Source of the DNA: Colletes latitarsis
Taxonomy: Eukaryota > Arthropoda > Insecta > Hymenoptera > Colletidae
Direction of reading: 5' to 3'
Assembly: GCF_051014445.1 (NCBI RefSeq)
Contig: NW_027488369.1
Location: forward strand, 12,852,001-12,916,000
DNA length: 64,000 nucleotides
A program made the translations under genes and the position numbers. This document shows, piece after piece, positions 1-12,495 of this stretch (position 1 is the stretch's first letter; each line of letters starts with the position of its first letter). The notes beneath the pieces were generated by a model. It was not told the DNA's origin, did not search any database, and saw only the letters and a list, made by a program, of their open reading frames with translations.

Positions 1-3000
1 TCATGGCTAGATCCTGGGCTGTTTCTGGATTGTATCACGTAGTAATGTGGTACCACGCTGAAACAGTCAATTAAACCTGGTCTCGATCAATATTTTAGAG
101 AATAATTCATGTTAGGTCTAGGTTAGGTCTGGGATTTGCTCTCATCAGGCTCATTCTTTCGCGTTTTTCACATACTTGTTGAACAGATCCGGGGTTTTTT
201 CTGGTTTGGATCACGTAGTAATGTGGGACCACACTGAAACAGTCAAGTAAACCTGGTTTCGATCAATATTTTAGAGGATAACGCATGTTAGGTCTGGGTT
301 AGGTCTAGGATTTGCCCTCATCAGGCTCATACTTTCGCATATTTCTCATACTTCATGGCTATATCCTGGGTTTTTTCTGGTTTGGATCACGTAGTAATGT
401 GGGACCACACTGAAACAGTCAATTAAACCTCGTTTCGATCAATATTTTAGAGAATAATTCATGTTAGGTCTAGGTTAGGTCTGGGATTTGCTCTCATCAG
501 GCTCATTCTTTCGCATATTTCTCATACTTCATGGCTAGATCCTGGGCTGTTTCTGGATTGTATCACGTAGTTATGTGGTACCACGCTGAAACAGTCAATT
601 AAACCTGGTTTCGGTCAATATTTTAGAGAATAATTCATGTTAGGTCTAGGTTAGGTCTGGGATTTGCTCTCATCAGGCTCATTCTTTCGCGTTTTTCACA
701 TACTTGTTGAACAGATCCTGGGTTTTTTCTGGTTTGGATCACGTAGTAATGTGGGACCACACTGAAACAGTCAAGTAAACCTGGTTTCGATCAATATTTT
801 AGAGAATAATTCATGTTAGGTCTAGGTTAGGTCTGGGATTTGCTCTCATCAGGCTCATTCTTTCGCATATTTCTCATACATGTTGAACAGATACTGGGTT
901 TTTTCTGGTTTGGATCACGTAGTAATGTGGGACCACACTGAAACAATCAATTAAACCTGATCTTGATAAATATTTTAGAGGATAGCGCATGTTAGGTCTG
1001 GGTTAGGTCTAGAATTTGCTCTCATCATGCTCATACTTTCGCATATTTCTCATACTTCATGGCTAGATCCTGGGCTGTTTCTGGATTGTATCACGTAGTA
1101 ATGTGGTACCACGCTGAAACAGTCAATTAAACCGGGTTTCGATCAATATTTTAGAGGATAACGCAAGTTATGTCTGGGATGGGTCTAGGATTTGCCCTCA
1201 TCAGGCTGTTACTTTCGCATATTTCTCATACTTCATGGCTAGATCCTGGGCTGTTTCTGGATTGTATCAGGTAGTAAGGTGGTACCACACTGGAACATTC
1301 AATGAAACCTGGTCTGGATAAATATTTTAGAGGATAACGCATCTTAGGTCTGGGTTAGGTCTAAGATTTGCCCTCATCAGGCTCACAGTTTAGCGTTTTT
1401 CACATACTTGTTGAACGGATCCTGGGTTTTTTCTGGTTTGGATCACGTAGTATTGTGGTACCACGCTGAAACATTCAATTAAACCTGGTCTTGATAAATA
1501 TTTTAGAGAATAACGCATGTTAGGTCTGGGTTAGGTTTAGGATTTTCCCTCATCAGGCTCATACTTTCGCATATTTCTCATACTTCATGGCTAGATCCTG
1601 GGCTATTTCTGGATTGGATCACGTAGTAATGTGGTACCACACTGAAACAGTCAAATAAACCTGGTTTTGATCAATATTTTAGAGAATAATTCATGTTAGG
1701 CCTAGGTTAGGTCTGGGATTTGCTCCCATCAGGCTCATTCTTTCGCATATTTCTCATACTTGATGGCTAGATCCTGGGCTTTTTCTGGATTGCATCACGT
1801 AGTAATGGAGTACAACACTGAAACAGTCAATTAAACCTGGTTTCCATCAATATTCTAGAGGACAACGCATGTTAGGTCTAGGTTAGGCCTGGGATTTGCC
1901 CTCATCAGGGTCATACTGTCGCAGTTTTAACATACCTGTTGAACGGATCCTGGGTTTTTTCTGGTTTGGTTCACGTAGTAATGTGTTACCACACTGAAAC
2001 ATTCAATTAAACCTGGTCTTGATAAATATTTTATAGGATAACGCATGTTAGGTTTGGGTTAGGTCTAGGATTTGCCCTCATCAGACTCATACTTTCGCAT
2101 ATTTCTCATACTTCATGGCTAGATCCTGGGCTGTTTCTGGATTGTATCACCTAGTAATGTGGCACCACGCCGAAACAGTCGATTAAACCTGGTTTCGATC
2201 AATATTTTATAGGATAACGCAAGTTAAGTCTGGGACAGGTCTGGGATTTGACCTCATCAGACTCATACTTTCGCGTTTTTCACATACTTGTTGAACAGAT
2301 CCTGGGTTTTTTCTGGTTTGGATCACGTAGTAATGTGGGACCACACTGAAACAGTCAAGTAAACCTGGTTTCGATCAATATTTTAGAGGATAACGCATGT
2401 TAGGTCTGGGTTAGGTCTAGGATTTGCCCTCATCAGGCTCATACATTCGCATATTTCTCATACTTCATGGCTATATCCTGGGCTATTTCTGGATTGGATC
2501 ACGTAGTAAAGTGGTACCACACTGAAACATTCAATGAAACCTGGTCTGGATAAATATTTTAGAGGATAATGCATCTTATGTCTGGGTTAGGTCTAAGATT
2601 TGCCCTCATCAGGCTCACAGTTTAGCGTTTTTCACATACTTGTTGAACAGATCCTGGGCTTTTTCTGGTTTGGATCACGAAGTAGTGTGGTACGTCACTG
2701 AAACAGTCCATTAAACCTAGTTTCGCTCAATATTTTACAGGATAACGCATGTTAGGTCTAGTTTTGGTCTGGGATTTGCTCTCATCAGGCTCATTCTTTC
2801 GCATATTTCTCATACTTGATGGCTAGATCCTGGGCTTTTTCTGGATTGCATCACGTAGTAATGTAGTACCACACTGCAACAGTCAATGAAACCTGGTTTC
2901 CATCAATATTTTAGAGGACGACGCAAGTTAGGTCTAGGTAAGGCCTGAGATTTTCACTGATCAGACTCATACTTTCGCATTCTTCACATACTTGTTGAAC

Positions 3001-6000
3001 CGATCCTGGGTTATTTTCTGGTTTGGATCACATAGTAATGTGGTACCACACTGAAACAGTCGATTAAACCAGGTTTCGATCAATATTTTTGAGGATAACG
3101 CATGTTAGGTCTAGTTTAGGCCTGGGATTTTCACTCATCGGACTCATAACTTCGCATTCTTCACATTCTTGTTGAACGGATCCTGGGTTTTTTCTGGTTT
3201 GGATTACGTAGTAATGTGGGACCACACTGAAGCAGTTAATTAAACCTGGTTTCGATCAATATTTTAGAGAATAATTCATGTTAGGTCTAGGTTAGGTCTG
3301 GGATTTGCTCTCATCAGGCTCATTCTTTCGCATATTTCTCATACTTCATGGCTAGATCCTGGGCTGTTTCTGGATTGTATCACGTAGTAATGTGGTACCA
3401 CGCTGAAACTGTCAATTAAACCTGGTTTCGATCAATATTTTAGAGAATAATTCATGTTAGGTCTAGGTTAGGTCTGGGATTTGCTCTCATCAGGCTTATT
3501 CTTTCGCATATTTCTCATACTTGATGGCTAGATCCTGGGCTTTTTCTGGATTGCATCACGTAGTAATGAAGTACAACACAGAAACAGTCAATTAAACCTG
3601 GTTACCATCAATATTCTAGAGGACAACGCATGTTAGGTCTAGGTTAGGCCTGGGATTTGCCCTCATCAGGGTCATACTGTCGCAGTTTTAACATACTTGT
3701 TGAACGGATCCTGGGTTTTTTCTGGTTTGGTTCACGTAGTAATGTGGTACCACACTGAAACATTCAATTAAACCTTTTCTTGATAAATATTTTAGAGGAT
3801 AACGCATGTTAGGTTTGGGTTAGGTCTAGGATTTGCCCTCATCAGGTTCATACTTTCGCATATTTCTCATACTTCATGGCTAGATCCTGGGCTGTTTCTG
3901 GATTGTATCAGGTAGTAAAGAGCTACCACACTGAAACATTCAATGAAACCTGGTCTGGATAAATATTTTAGAGGATAACGCATCTTAGGTCTGGGTTAGG
4001 TCTAAGATTTGCCCTCATCAGGCTCACAGTTTAGCGTTTTTCACATACTTCTTGAACAGATCCTGGGCTTTCTCTGGTTTGGATCACGAAGTAGTGTGGT
4101 ACCACACTGAAACAGTCCATTAAACCTGGTTTCGCTCAATATTTTAGAGGATAACGCATGTTAGGTCTAGGTTAGGTCTGGGATTTGCTCTCATCAGGGT
4201 CATACTGTCGCTGTTTTAACATACTTGTTGAACGGATCCTGGGTTTTTTCTGGTTTGGTTCACGTAGTAATGTGTTACCACACTGAAACATTCAATTAAA
4301 CCTGGTCTTGATAAATATTTTAGAGGATAACGCATGTTAGGTTTGGGTTAGGTCTAGGATTTGCCCTCATCAGGCTCATACTTTCGCATATTTCTCATAC
4401 TTCATGGGTAGATCCTGGGCTGATTCTGGATTGTATCACGTAGTAATGTGGCACCACGCTGAAACAGTCGATTAAGCCTGGTTTCGATCAATATTTTAGA
4501 GGATAACGCAAGTTAAGTCTAGGATAGGTCTGGGATTTGACCTCAACAGACTCATACTTTCGCGTTTTTCACATACTTGTTGAACAGATCCTGGGTTTTT
4601 TCTGGTTTGGATCACGTAGTAATGTGGGACCACACTGAAACAGTCAAGTAAACCTGGTTTCGATCAATATTTTAGAGAATATTTCATGTTAGGTCTAAGT
4701 TAGGTCTGGGCTTTGCTCTCATCAGGCTCATTCTTTCGCATATTTCTCATACATGTTGAACAGATCCTGGGTTTTTTCTGGTTTGGATCACGTAGTAATG
4801 TGGGACCACACTGAAACAATCAATGAAACCTGATCTTTATATATATTTTAGAGGATAATGCATGTTAGGTCTGGGTTAGGTCTAGGATTTGCCCTCATCA
4901 GGCTCATACTTTCGCATATTTCTCATACTTCATGGCTAGATCCTGGGCTGTTTCTGGATTGGATCACGTAGTAATGTGGTACCACGCTGAAACAGTCAAT
5001 TAAACCTGGTTTCGATCAATATTTTAGAGGATAACGCAAGTTAGTTCTGGGATAGGTCTAGGATTTGCCCTCATCAGGCTCTTACTTTCGCATATTTCTC
5101 ATACTTCATGGCTAGATCCTGGGCTATTTCTGGATTGGATCACGTAGTAAAGTGGTACCACACTGAAACATTCAATGAAACCTGGTCTGGATAAATATTT
5201 CAGCGGATAACGCATCGTATGTCTGGGTTAGGTCTAAGATTTGCAATCATCAGGCTCACAGTTTAGCGTTTTTCACATACTTGTTGAACAGATCCTGGGC
5301 TTTTTCTGGTTTGGATCACGAAGTAGTGTGGTACCTCACTGAAACAGTCCATTAAACCTGGTTTCGCTCAATATTTTAGAGGATAACGCATGTTAGGTCT
5401 AGGTTAGGTCTGGAATTTGCTCTCATCAGGCTCATTCTTTCGCATATTTCTCATACATGTTGAACAGATCCTGGGTTTTTTCTGGTTTGGATCACGTAGT
5501 AATGTGGGACCACACTGAAACAATCAATGAAACCTGATCTTTATATATATTTTAGAGGATAACGCATGTTAGGTCTAGGTTAGGTCTGGGATTAGCTCTC
5601 ATCAGGCTCATTCTTTCGCATATTTCTCATACTTGATGGCTAGATCCTGAGCTTTTTCTGGATTGCATCACGTAGTAATGTAGTACCACACTGAAACAGT
5701 CAATGTAACCTGGTTTCCATCAATATTTTATAGTACAACGCAAGTTAGGTCTAGGTAAGGCCCGAGATTTTCACTGATCAGACACATACTTTCGCATTCT
5801 TCACATAGTTGTTGAACGGATCCAGGGTTTTTTCTGGTTTGGTTCTCGTAGTAATGTAGTACCACACTGAAACATTCAATTAAACCTGGTCTTGATAAAT
5901 ATTTTAGAGGATAACGCATATTAGGTTTGGGTTAGGTCTAGGATTTGCCCTCACCTGACTCATACTTTCGCATATTTCACATACTTCATGGCTAGATCCT

Positions 6001-7940
6001 GGGCTGTTTCTGGATTGTATCACGTAGTAATGTGGTACCACGCTGAAACAGTGGATTAAACCTGGTTTCGATCAATATTTTAGAGGATAACACAAGTTAA
6101 TTCTGGGATAGGTCTGGGATTTGAGCTCATCAGACTCATACTTTCGCGTTTTTCACATACTTGTAGAACAGATCCTGGGTTATTTTCTGGCTTGGATCAC
6201 ATAGTAATGTGGTACCACACTGAAACAGTCGATTAAACCAGGTTTCGATCAATATTTTTGAGGATAACGCATGTTAGGTCTAGGTTAGGCCTGGGATTTT
6301 CACTCATCGGACTCATACTTTCGCATTCTTCACATACTTGTTGAATGGATCCTGGGTTTTTTCTGGTTTGGATCACGTAGTAATGTGGGACCACACTGAA
6401 ACAATCGATTAAACCAGGTTTCGATCAATATTTTAGAGGAGAACGCATGTTAGGTCTAGGTTAGGCCTGGGATTTGCTCTCATCAGGCTCATTCTTTCGC
6501 ATATTTCTCATACTTGATGGCTAGATCCTGAGCTTTTTCTGGATTGCATCACGTAGTAATGTAGTACCACACTGAAACAGTCAATGTAACCTGGTTTCCA
6601 TCAATATTTTAGAGTACAACGCAAGTTAGGTCTAGGTAAGGCCCGAGATTTTCTCTGATCAGACACATACTTTCGCATTCTTCACATAGTTGTTGAACGG
6701 ATCCTGGGTTTTTTCTGGTTTGGTTCTCGTAGTAATGTAGTACCACACTGAAACATTCAATTAAACCTGGTCTTGATAAATATTTTAGAGGATAACGCAT
6801 GTTGGGTTTGGGTTAGGTCTAGGATTTGCCCTCACCTGACTCATACTTTCGCATATTTCACATACTTCATGGCTAGATCCTGGGCTGTTTCTGGATTGTA
6901 TCACGTAGTAATGTGGTACCACGCTGAAACAGTGGATTAAACCTGGTTTCGATCAATATTTTAGAGGATAACACAAGTTAAGTCTGGGATAGGTCTGGGA
7001 TTTGAGCTCATCAGACTCATACTTTCGCGTTTTTCACATACTTGTAGAACAGATCCTGGGTTATTTTCTGGCTTGGATCACATAGTAATGTGGTACCACA
7101 CTGAAACAGTCGATTAAACCTGGTTTCGATCAATAATTTAGAGAATAATTCATGTTAGGTCTAGGTTAGGTCTTGGATTTGCTCTCATCAGGCTCATTCT
7201 TTCGCATATTTCTCATACTTGATGGCTAGATCCTGGGCTTTTTCTGGATTGCATCACGTAGTAATGAAGTACAACACTGAAACAGTCAATTAAACCTGGT
7301 TTCCATCAATATCTTAGAGGACAACGCAAGTTAGGTCTGGGATATGTCTGGGATTTGCCCTCATCAGGCTCATACTTTCGCGTTTTTCACATACTTGTTG
7401 AACAGATCCTGGGTTTTTTCTGGTTTGGATCACGTAGTAGTGTGGTACCACGCTGAAACAGTCCATTAAACCTGGTTTCGCTCAATATTTTAGAGGATAA
7501 CGCATGTAAGGTCTAGGTTAGGTCTGGGATTTGCTCTCATCAGGTTCATTCTTTCGTATATTTCTCATACTTGATGGCTAGATCCTGGGTTATTTTCTGG
7601 TTGGGATCACATAGTAATGTGGTACCACATTGAAACAGTCGATTAAACCAGGATTCGATCAATATTTTTGAGGATAACGGATGTTAGGTCTAGGTTAGGC
7701 CTGGGATTTTCACTCATCAGACTCATTCTTTCGCATTCTTCACATTCTTGTTGAACGGATCCTGGGTTTTTTCTGGTTTGGATCACGTAGTAATGTGGGA
7801 CCACACTGAAACAGTCAATTAAACCTGGTTTCGATCAATATTTTAGAGAATAATTCATGTTAGGTCTAGGTTAGGTCTGGGATTTGCTCTCATCAGGCAC
7901 ATTCTTTCGCATATTTCTCATACTTCATGGCTAGATCCTA
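1..7940. repeat. Satellite array, ~176-bp monomer (left block)
   Basis: This is a continuous tandem array with a period of 176 bp, measured between successive copies of the ATGTGG/ACCAC landmark at 45, 221 and 397. Each monomer carries, in order, a GATCCTGGG block followed by a T-run, a CACGTAGTAATG block, the dyad GTGGTACCAC, an AAACCTGG block, a TATTTTAGAGGATAACGCA-like block, a pair of TTAGG-like motifs, and a CTCATCAGGCTCAT block. At least two classes alternate irregularly: one reads CTTCATGGCTAGATCC, the other CTTGTTGAACGGATCC. A third class, with CACATAGTAATG and GTTATTTTCTGG, becomes frequent toward 6-8 kb. Some monomers are mosaics of classes. No gene is visible, and the short ORFs are by-products of the repeat. 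Confidence 0.97.
5600..7116. repeat. Local tandem duplication of five monomers (881 bp)
   Basis: The stretch from about 5600 to 6235 recurs at about 6481 to 7116, offset by 881 bp (five monomers plus one base). The copies share private variants such as CCTGAGCTTTTTCTGG, AGGCCCGAGATTTTC and the GTGGATTAAACC variant. This is a recent unequal-exchange product inside the array. Boundaries are approximate because neighbouring monomers are similar. Confidence 0.75.
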
Positions 7941-8044
7941 GGCGCGGGGAATCCCACACACCCCTCCCACCTCTCCCCAAGGAGGTGGGTGGGAGTCTTT
8001 CGAAGATTTTCCCCACGACAAAAAAAAAAAAAAAAAAAAAAAAA
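7941..8044 (+). mobile_element. 5'-truncated tail of the R1-like element (3' UTR end plus poly(A))
   Basis: These 104 bp match the last 104 bp of element 1 (17990-18093): the end of the 3' UTR, including its last hairpin, then 25 A residues (8020-8044). The poly(A) has exactly the length found in element 1. The satellite that follows starts with the same GTTAGGTCTGGGAT junction and is identical to the element 1 downstream flank for about 165 bp. There is no matching duplication upstream. The 5' junction joins a GATCCT monomer block to GGCGCGGGG, with possible GGC microhomology. The fragment has the CCCCTCCC variant of element 2 rather than the CACCTCCC of element 1, and a private A-to-T change that weakens the hairpin. 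It has no coding capacity. Confidence 0.93.
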
Positions 8045-11000
8045 GTTAGGTCTGGGATAGGTCTGGGATTTGACCTCATCAGACTCATACTTTCGCACAC
8101 TTCACATACTCGTTGAACAGATCCTGGGTTATTTTCTGGTTTGGATCACATAGTAATGTGGTACCACACTGAAACAATCGATTAAACCAGGTTTCGATCA
8201 ATATTTTAGAGGAGAACGCATGTTAGGTCTAGGTTAGGCCTGGGATTTGCTCTCATCAGGCTCATTCTTTCGCATATTTCTCATACTTCATGGCTAGATC
8301 CTGGGCTATTTCTGGATTGGATCACGTAGTAAAGTGGTACCACACTGAAACATTCAATTAAACCTGGTCTGGATAAATATTTTAGAGGATAACGCATCTT
8401 AGGTCTGGGTTAGGTCTAAGATTTGCCCTCACCAGGCTCTTACTTTCGCATATTTCTCATACTTCATGGCTAGATCCTGGGCTATTTCTGGATTGGATCA
8501 CGTAGTAAAGTGGTACCACACTGAAACATTCAATTAAACCTGGTCTGGATAAATATTTTAGAGGATATCGCATCTTAGGTCTGGGTTAGGTCTAAGATTT
8601 GCCCTCATCAGGCTCACAGTTTCGCGTTTTTCACATACTTGTTGAACAGATCCTGGGTTTTTTCTGGTTTGGATCACGAAGTAGTGTGGTACCACACTGA
8701 AACAGTCCATTAAACCAGGTTTCGATCAATATTTTAGAGGATAAAGCAAGTTAGGTCTGGGATAGGTCTAGGATTTGCCCACATCAGGCTCTTACTTTCG
8801 CATATTTCTCATACTTCATGGCTAGATCCTGGGTGATTTTCTGGTTTGGATCACATAGTAATGTGGTACCACACTGAAACAGTCGATTAAACTAGGTTTC
8901 GATCAATATTTTAGAGGAGAACGCATGTTAGGTCTAGGTTAGGCCTGGGATTCTCACTCATCAGACTCATTCTTTCGCATTCTTCACATTCTTGTTGAAC
9001 GGATCCTGGGTTTTTTCTGGTTTGGATCACGTAGTAATGTGGGACCACACTGGAACAGTCAATTAAACCTGGTTTCGATCAATATTTTACAGAATAATTC
9101 ATGTTAGGTCTAGGTTAGGTCTGGGATTTGCTCTCATCAGGCTCATTCTTTCGCATATTTCTCATACTTCATGACTAGATCCTGGGCTGTTTCTGGATTG
9201 TATCACGTAGTAATGTGGTACCACGCTGAAACAGTCAACTAAACCTGGTTTCGATCAATATTTTTGAGGAAAACGCAAGTTAGGTCTGGGTTAGGTCTAG
9301 GATTTGCCCTCATCAGGCTCATACTTTCGCATTCTTCACATACTTGTTGAACTGATCCTGGGTTTTTTCTGGTTTGGATCACGAAGTAGTGTGGTACCAC
9401 ACTGAAACAGTCGATTAAACCTGGTTTCGATCAATATTTTAGAGGATAACACAAGTTAAGTCTGGGATAGGTCTGGGATTTTCACTGATCGGACTCATAC
9501 TTTCGCATTTTTCACATACTTGTTGAACGGATCCTGGGTTTTTTCTGGTTTGGATCACGTAGTAATGTGGCACCACACTGAAACGGTCAATTAAACCTGG
9601 TTTCGATCAATATTTTAGAGGATAACGCAACTTAGGTCTGGGATAGGTCTGGGATTTGACCTCATCAGACTCATACTTTCGCACACTTCACATACTCCTT
9701 GAACAGATCCTGGGTTATTTTCTGGGTTGGATCACATAGTAATGTGGTACCACACTGAAACAGTCGATTAAACCCGGTTTCGATCAATATTTTAGAGGAA
9801 AACGCAAGTCAGGTCTGGGATAGGTCTGGGATTTGACCTCATCAGACTCATACTTTCGCACACTTCACATACTCGTTGAACAGATCCTGGGTTATTTTCT
9901 GGTTTGGATCGCATAGTAATGTGGTACCACACTGAAACAGTCGATTAAACCAGGTTTCGCTCAATATTTTAGAGGAGAACGCATGTTAGGTCTAGGTTAG
10001 GCCTGGGATTTTCACTCATCAGACTCATACTTTCGCATTCTTCACATTCTTGTTGAACGGAACCTGGGTTTTTTCTGGTTTGGATCACGTAGTAATGTGG
10101 GACCACACTGAAACAGTCAATTAAACCTGGTTTCGATCAATATTTTAGAGAATAATTCATGTTAGGTCTAGGTTAGGTCTGGGATTTGCTCTCATCAGGC
10201 TCATTCTTTCGCATACTTCTCATACTTCATGGCTAGATCCTGGGCTGTTTCTGGATTGTATCACGTAGTAATGTGGTACTACGCTGAAACAGTCTATTAA
10301 ACCTGGTTTCGACTAATATTTTAGAGGATAACGCAAGTCAGGTCTGGGATAGGTCTAGGATTTGCCCTCATCAGGCTCTTACTTTCGCATATTTCTCATA
10401 CTTCATGGCTAGATCCTGGGCTATTTCTGGATTGGATCACGTAGTAAAGTGGTACCACACTGAAACATTCAATGAAACCTGGTCTGGATAAATATTTTAG
10501 AGGATAACGCATCTTAGGTCTGGGTTAGGTCTAAGATTTGCCCTCATCAGGCTCACAGTTTCGCGTTTTCCCCGTACTTGTTGAACAGATCCTGGGTTTT
10601 TTCTGGTTTGGATCACGAAGTAGTGTGGTACCACAATGAAACAGTCCATTAAACCTGGTTTCGCTCAATATTTTAGAGGATAACGCATGTTAGGTCTAGG
10701 TTAGGTCTGGGATTTGCTCTCATCAGGCTCATTCTTTCGCATATTTCTCATACTTGATGGCTAGATCCTGGGCTTTTTCTGGATTGCATCACGTAGTAAT
10801 GTAGTACCACACTGAAACAGTCAATGAAACCTGGTTTCCAGCAATATTTTAGAGGAAAACGCATGTTAGGTCTAGGTTAGCCCCGGGAATTACACTCATC
10901 AGACTCATACTTTCGCATTCTTCACATACTTGTTGAACTGATCCCGGGTTTTTTCTGGTTTGGATCACGTAGTATTGTGGTACCACACTGAAACAATCAA

Positions 11001-12111
11001 TGAAACCTGGTTTCCATCAATATTTGAGAGGACAACGCATGTTAGGTCTAGGTTAGGCCTGGGATTTTCACTCATCAGACTCATACTTTCGCATTCTTCA
11101 CATACTTGTTGACCGGATCCTGGGTTTTTTCTGGTTTGGATCACGTAGTAATGTGGTACCACACTGAAACAGTCAATGAAACCTGGTTTCCATGAATATT
11201 TTAGAGGACAACGCCAGTTAGGTCTAGGTAAGGCCCGAGATTTTCACTGATCGGACTCATACTTTCGCATTTTTCACATACTTGTTGAACGGATCCTGGG
11301 TTTTTTCTGGTTTGGATCACGTAGTAATGTGGTACCACACTGAAACGGTCAATTAAACCTGGTTTCGATCAATATTTTAGAGGATAACGCAAGTTAGGTC
11401 TGGGATAGGTCTGGGATATGCCCTCATCAGGCTCATACTTTCGCATTCTTCGCATACTTGTTGAACTGATCCTGGGTTTTTTCTGGTTTGGATCACGTAG
11501 TAATGTGGTACCACACTGAAACGGTCAATTAAACCTGGTTTCGATCAATATTTTAGAGGTTAACGCAAGTTAGGTCTGGGATAGGTCTGGGATTTGACCT
11601 CATCAGACTCATACTTTCGCACACTTCACATACTCGTTGAACAGATCCTGGGTTATTTTCTTGTTTGGATCGCATAGTAATGTGGTACCACACTGAAACA
11701 GTCGATTAAACCAGGTTTCGATCAATATTTTAGAGGAGAACGCATGTTAGGTCTAGGTTAGGCCTGGGATTTTCACTCATCAGACTCATACTTTCGCATT
11801 CTTCACATTCTTGTTGAACGGATCCTGGGATTTTTCTGGTTTGGATCACGTAGTAATGTGGTACCACACTGAAACAGTCAATGAAACCTGGTTTCCATCA
11901 ATATTTTAGAGGACAACGCAAGTTAGGTCTAGGTAAGGCCCGAGATTTTCACTGATCGGACTCATACTTTCGCATTTTTCACATACTTGTTGAACGGATC
12001 CTGGGTTTTTTCTGGTTTGGATCACGTAGTAATGTGGTACCACACTGAAACGGTCAATTAAACCTGGTTTCGATCAATATTTTAGAGGATAACGCAAGTT
12101 AGGTCTGGGAT
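8045..12111. repeat. Satellite array, ~176-bp monomer (between remnant and element 1)
   Basis: The same satellite family continues with a 176-bp period. The class with CACATAGTAATG, CAGTCGATTAAACC and CTCGTTGAACAGATCC is well represented here, beside the two main classes. The monomer run at 11515-11690 is an uninterrupted paralogue of the element 1 target (target equivalent at 11569-11582). Nothing else is seen in this stretch. Confidence 0.97.
12098..12111 (+). repeat. Target-site duplication, left copy, element 1
   Basis: GTTAGGTCTGGGAT (14 bp) directly precedes the first element base and is repeated at 18094-18107 immediately after the poly(A). Two extra A bases upstream could extend it to 16 bp, but they cannot be told from the poly(A). 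A 14-bp duplication is also what R1 makes in 28S rDNA. Confidence 0.93.
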
Positions 12112-12495
12112 CCCCTCAGGGGCTGCCAGCCTTTCAGCTGCAGTACGGGCTTAACGAACCCGGGGTACCCGAGTCATACACACACCGTAAGCCTCCTGTT
12201 GGTCGTCACAACGACCCATTCACAATTCCCTATTGGTTTTGTGAATGGTACGTGACGGCAGGAGGAACGGGGGTCTTGGCTTAACCGCCTGGGCCACGAG
12301 TATGGCGACTCTATAAAATCGCCCTCCAATCCTAAGCTATGGTGCGCGGCGATGGGATGCATGGTTGGGGGAGAAGGCCCAATCCCAAGCGACCACCTCC
12401 GGGGAACCTGCCGAACCCCCGGAGTATTAGGCTTACCCGGGTAAGGCGGCTCTGCCCGGGTGGACCTTTATTTCCGACCATCTCGTGGGACTATT
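12112..12495 (+). promoter_or_regulatory. Element 1 5' UTR
   Basis: This 384-bp leader starts with the self-complementary CCCCTCAGGGG (12112-12122). A long imperfect stem-loop follows: CCTCCTG (12192-12198) and CGTCAC pair with GTGACG and CAGGAGG further on, and an inner 9-bp stem pairs CATTCACAA with TTGTGAATG (around 12217-12247). There is a perfect CTTACCCGGGTAAG palindrome at 12432-12445. A TATAAAA lies at 12312-12318, between short complementary arms, and is conserved in element 2. Whether it is a promoter is unknown, and R1-clade promoters are often TATA-less. ATGs upstream of ORF1 (for example at 12339) open a short frame that is not conserved in length in element 2. Confidence 0.7.

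Noticed and set aside
12460..12495. N-terminal extension of ORF1 starting at 12460
   Set aside because: The codon there is GTG, not ATG; the first in-frame ATG is 12496 (28349 in element 2). A non-AUG start cannot be excluded, but nothing supports it.
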